A stretch of 44,489 bases of DNA from Planctomycetaceae bacterium UBA2972 (GTDB lineage Bacteria > Planctomycetota > Planctomycetia > Pirellulales > Pirellulaceae), in NCBI GenBank assembly GCA_002348315.1, contig DEAW01000031.1, forward strand, positions 1 to 44,489, in the 5' to 3' direction. Below the pieces are notes generated by a model. It was given only the letters and a program-made list of their open reading frames with translations, did no database searches and was not told the origin of the DNA. Of the stretch, positions 43,601 to 44,489 are shown one piece after another (the stretch's first letter is position 1; each line of letters begins with the position of its first letter). A program made the translations under genes and the position numbers.

Positions 43601-44489
43601 AATACTGTGACGGATTATCCCGTTTAAAGTACGCTTCACGGATGTAGTGAATCACATCATATTTTTGCTGAGGCACCATCCAGGCTTGAGGCACCATCAA
43701 ACCGAATCCACGCGTCAATGTTTGATACATCGCAAAGGGATCAGCACCATTCTTCATCACTTCCACAGCAAATTTCCGGGACGTCGGCAGTGACCCCGGA
43801 CGGTCATGCGTTCCATGGCAATTGATACACAAACGGTTATAAATCGCCTCGCCCCGTTGAAAGCTTTCCTGATTCAAATCTGCCAGCAAGCCGCGGTGAT
43901 CCAACTTCTTTTCATATTCTGGTAACGGACGGGCGGCGTACAACGAAGGCGGAGGCTGGAGTTGCTCGGCTCGGGTTTTACCACCATCACGTATCTCCAT
44001 CAGGTACTTAATCAAATCAAAAAACTGCTGCTTCCCGGTTAACTGATTCACCTGCCCTTTGGGCATAATCGATGTTTTCGATGCAATCACCTCATCAACA
44101 TCTTTGACCGCAAATTTCAATTCCACACCCGGACGACTCACATCATTGAGGATCAACTGGGAATCATTGCGAGCCTTAATCAACCCGGCAAACTGCTTGC
44201 CGTCATCCGTCACGACCGTTACTGACTCAAACCCCTTCTTCACTATCCTGGATGGTGTCAGAATCGATTCAATCAAATACTGATCGGTCGCTTCGTTCCC
44301 CAGTTTCGTGAGATCCGGCCCCAGCGGATTCGCTTTCTCACCAACGCTGTGACACTTAGAACAGGATAGATAGACTTGAAAAAAAGTGACCGCTCCACGC
44401 TTGGCATCACCTAAGTCCCGGGACTGCTGCACTAACTGCTCTACAGAACTATCCAACAACTCTGATTCCAAATTCTGAGCAGAAACCGA
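40689..44489 (-). CDS. Very large secreted cytochrome / LamG / PVC-type beta-propeller protein (5' end cut)
   Basis: The frame is open to the right edge (1266 residues visible); the first residues SVSAQNLESELL look like the end of a signal peptide, so the true start lies outside. Domains in order: a planctomycete haem-binding domain with CSKCH at about 43-47 (GPDLTKLGNEATDQ, ESILTPSRIVKKG); a second c-type haem motif CINCH at about 221-225; a DUF6797-like middle (WMIFDHDTMRIAAGWQGSGF, WDDPRLVGRDDRIYG); a LamG domain (about 550-690, DFTITARIKTRSDGAIFTKT); then a glucose/sorbosone-dehydrogenase-like beta-propeller (about 850-1150, MTGLDFYPDGDNLVVSCWDG). Such proteins are probable periplasmic sugar-oxidising or electron-transfer enzymes. 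The substrate is unknown. Confidence 0.88.
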   Translation of the reverse strand, partial: SVSAQNLESELLDSSVEQLVQQSRDLGDAKRGAVTFFQVYLSCSKCHSVGEKANPLGPDLTKLGNEATDQYLIESILTPSRIVKKGFESVTVVTDDGKQFAGLIKARNDSQLILNDVSRPGVELKFAVKDVDEVIASKTSIMPKGQVNQLTGKQQFFDLIKYLMEIRDGGKTRAEQLQPPPSLYAARPLPEYEKKLDHRGLLADLNQESFQRGEAIYNRLCINCHGTHDRPGSLPTSRKFAVEVMKNGADPFAMYQTLTRGFGLMVPQAWMVPQQKYDVIHYIREAYFKRDNPSQYFAVTESYLAGLPAGDTKGPEPSNIVPWEQNDYGHQLIATYEVGDNAKNFAYKGIAQRLDQGQGGISKGNGWMIFDHDTMRIAAGWQGSGFIDWNGINFNGRHNIHPRIVGDLHFQNHTGPGWANPADGSWDDPRLVGRDDRIYGPLPRAWAKYKGLYHHGNQTIVSYEIGQAEILETAAWEETAHGPVFKRIIQMGKRDQEYTLQVAQHPDLNSQLQLLQREVDGRSVAGMGSFQEIEADVPAQGLSFNGATYLQIPIGNRLDMCSKDFTITARIKTRSDGAIFTKTHNNANWVDGGKSLFIRGGRLAYDIGWVGAVAGKTVIADGKLHDVAITFHAETGKLTLYVDGQVDAEKVMRAKRVENEHVLKIGYCSENFPTNKSHFQGQIDSVRVYQQELKPSQLGTAKEKLLDLVIADGVPKVTSTDELKVEIVAGTPVTTGSDAPLIAGVESEVNGWEWSRGDDGQLRLKVPVGAPTQFIVWVRRVDDQQVAGEMSQFIPLPHSELKELTVGGPTRFPDKLTTQLQRGEEDGAFQVDVLTHPIQNPWFAQIRMTGLDFYPDGDNLVVSCWDGDVWKVSGVLREDGKLTWHRIASGLFQPLGIKIVDDLIYVGCRDQICILHDLNGDGETDYYESFNSDHQVTDHFHEFAMGLQVDDDKNFYYAKSARHALPALVPHHGTLLRVSADGQTTDILAKGFRAANGVCLNEDGSFIVTDQEGHWNPKNRINWVREGGFYGNMMGYHDVTDESDEAMQQPLVWITNAFDRSPSELLWVDSEKWGPLNGRLLNLSYGYGKVYVVPHEEVKGQMQGGMIQFPIAQFPTGVMRGRFHQQDGQLYACGMFAWAGNQTQPGGMYRLRYTGQPVHLPVELKASKHGVELTFTDPVDAESAIALANYKVKTWTLKRTRNYGSKHYDEKASTVTSIKVSEDGRKVFITIPDLKPTWCMEIKYSLKGANGRSFEGTIHNTIHNLN

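Noticed and set aside
40689..44471. TTG at 44471 as the true start of the large cytochrome protein
   Set aside because: The frame continues to the window end with a signal-peptide-like end (SVSAQN); the start is outside.
1..44489. Mobile elements, phage genes, CRISPR arrays, tRNA or rRNA
   Set aside because: No transposase, integrase, regularly spaced repeats or RNA gene signatures were recognised.

Overview
The window looks like a chromosomal piece of a planctomycete. Grounds: two secreted proteins carry the planctomycete N-terminal tags LEDRRLLA and LEQRIVLSA; there is a DUF1552/DUF1592 pair, a large PVC-type haem-binding/beta-propeller protein, DUF1080, MlrC-type M81 peptidase, two sulfatases, and several Tat-exported Gfo/Idh/MocA proteins. 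No tRNA, rRNA, IS element, phage gene or CRISPR array was seen. Coding density is high and no gene-free stretch exceeds 300 bases.

Layout. 1-279 (-) is the 5' end of a large secreted protein running off the left edge. 554-1903 (+) is a Tat-exported Gfo/Idh/MocA protein. 1931-8023 (-) is a tight four-gene unit read leftwards: GIDE-LemA-TerB-like membrane protein, secreted EEP phosphatase/nuclease, M81/MlrC peptidase, secreted esterase. 8173-12690 (+) holds an acidic dockerin/PPC secreted protein overlapping a membrane SRPBCC protein (TAATG), then a PhoPQ-activated (PqaA-like) protein. A DUF2237 gene (-) and a sugar isomerase/epimerase-like gene (+) follow.

14183-34276 (-) is a run of 16 same-strand genes with gaps of at most about 73 bases and several ATGA/TAATG overlaps, probably one long operon or a few nested ones. 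Reading order: Tat-exported family of unknown function, sulfatase with HEAT repeats, secreted cyclase/formamidase-like enzyme, arylsulfatase-type sulfatase, AhpD-like protein, exported Gfo/Idh/MocA, TauD-type dioxygenase, MFS transporter, sialidase-like beta-propeller, cytosolic Gfo/Idh/MocA, secreted EEP protein, DHDPS/NAL-like aldolase, YdeI-like protein, unknown secreted protein, DUF1592 protein, DUF1552 protein. The content suggests uptake and breakdown of a sulfated and/or acidic sugar-containing substrate; the substrate cannot be read from sequence.

The most notable item is the AhpD-like gene at 27731-28315. It is interrupted by an in-frame TGA exactly where the second Cys of the AhpD signature E-x11-C-x2-C-x3-H should be. 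The reading frame continues intact for 112 more codons, and a stem-loop with a G-containing apical loop lies 17 bases after the TGA. This fits a selenoprotein (C-x-x-U) that ordinary gene calling would split into two fragments.

On the right, 34479-37433 (+) encodes a LamG/purple-acid-phosphatase-like protein and a lactonase-type beta-propeller; 37473-38237 (-) a methyltransferase; 38401-39063 (+) a DUF1080 protein with a clear promoter element, a possible operator and a strong terminator; 39177-44489 (-) an S41 peptidase preceded by a very large cytochrome/LamG/beta-propeller protein cut by the right edge.
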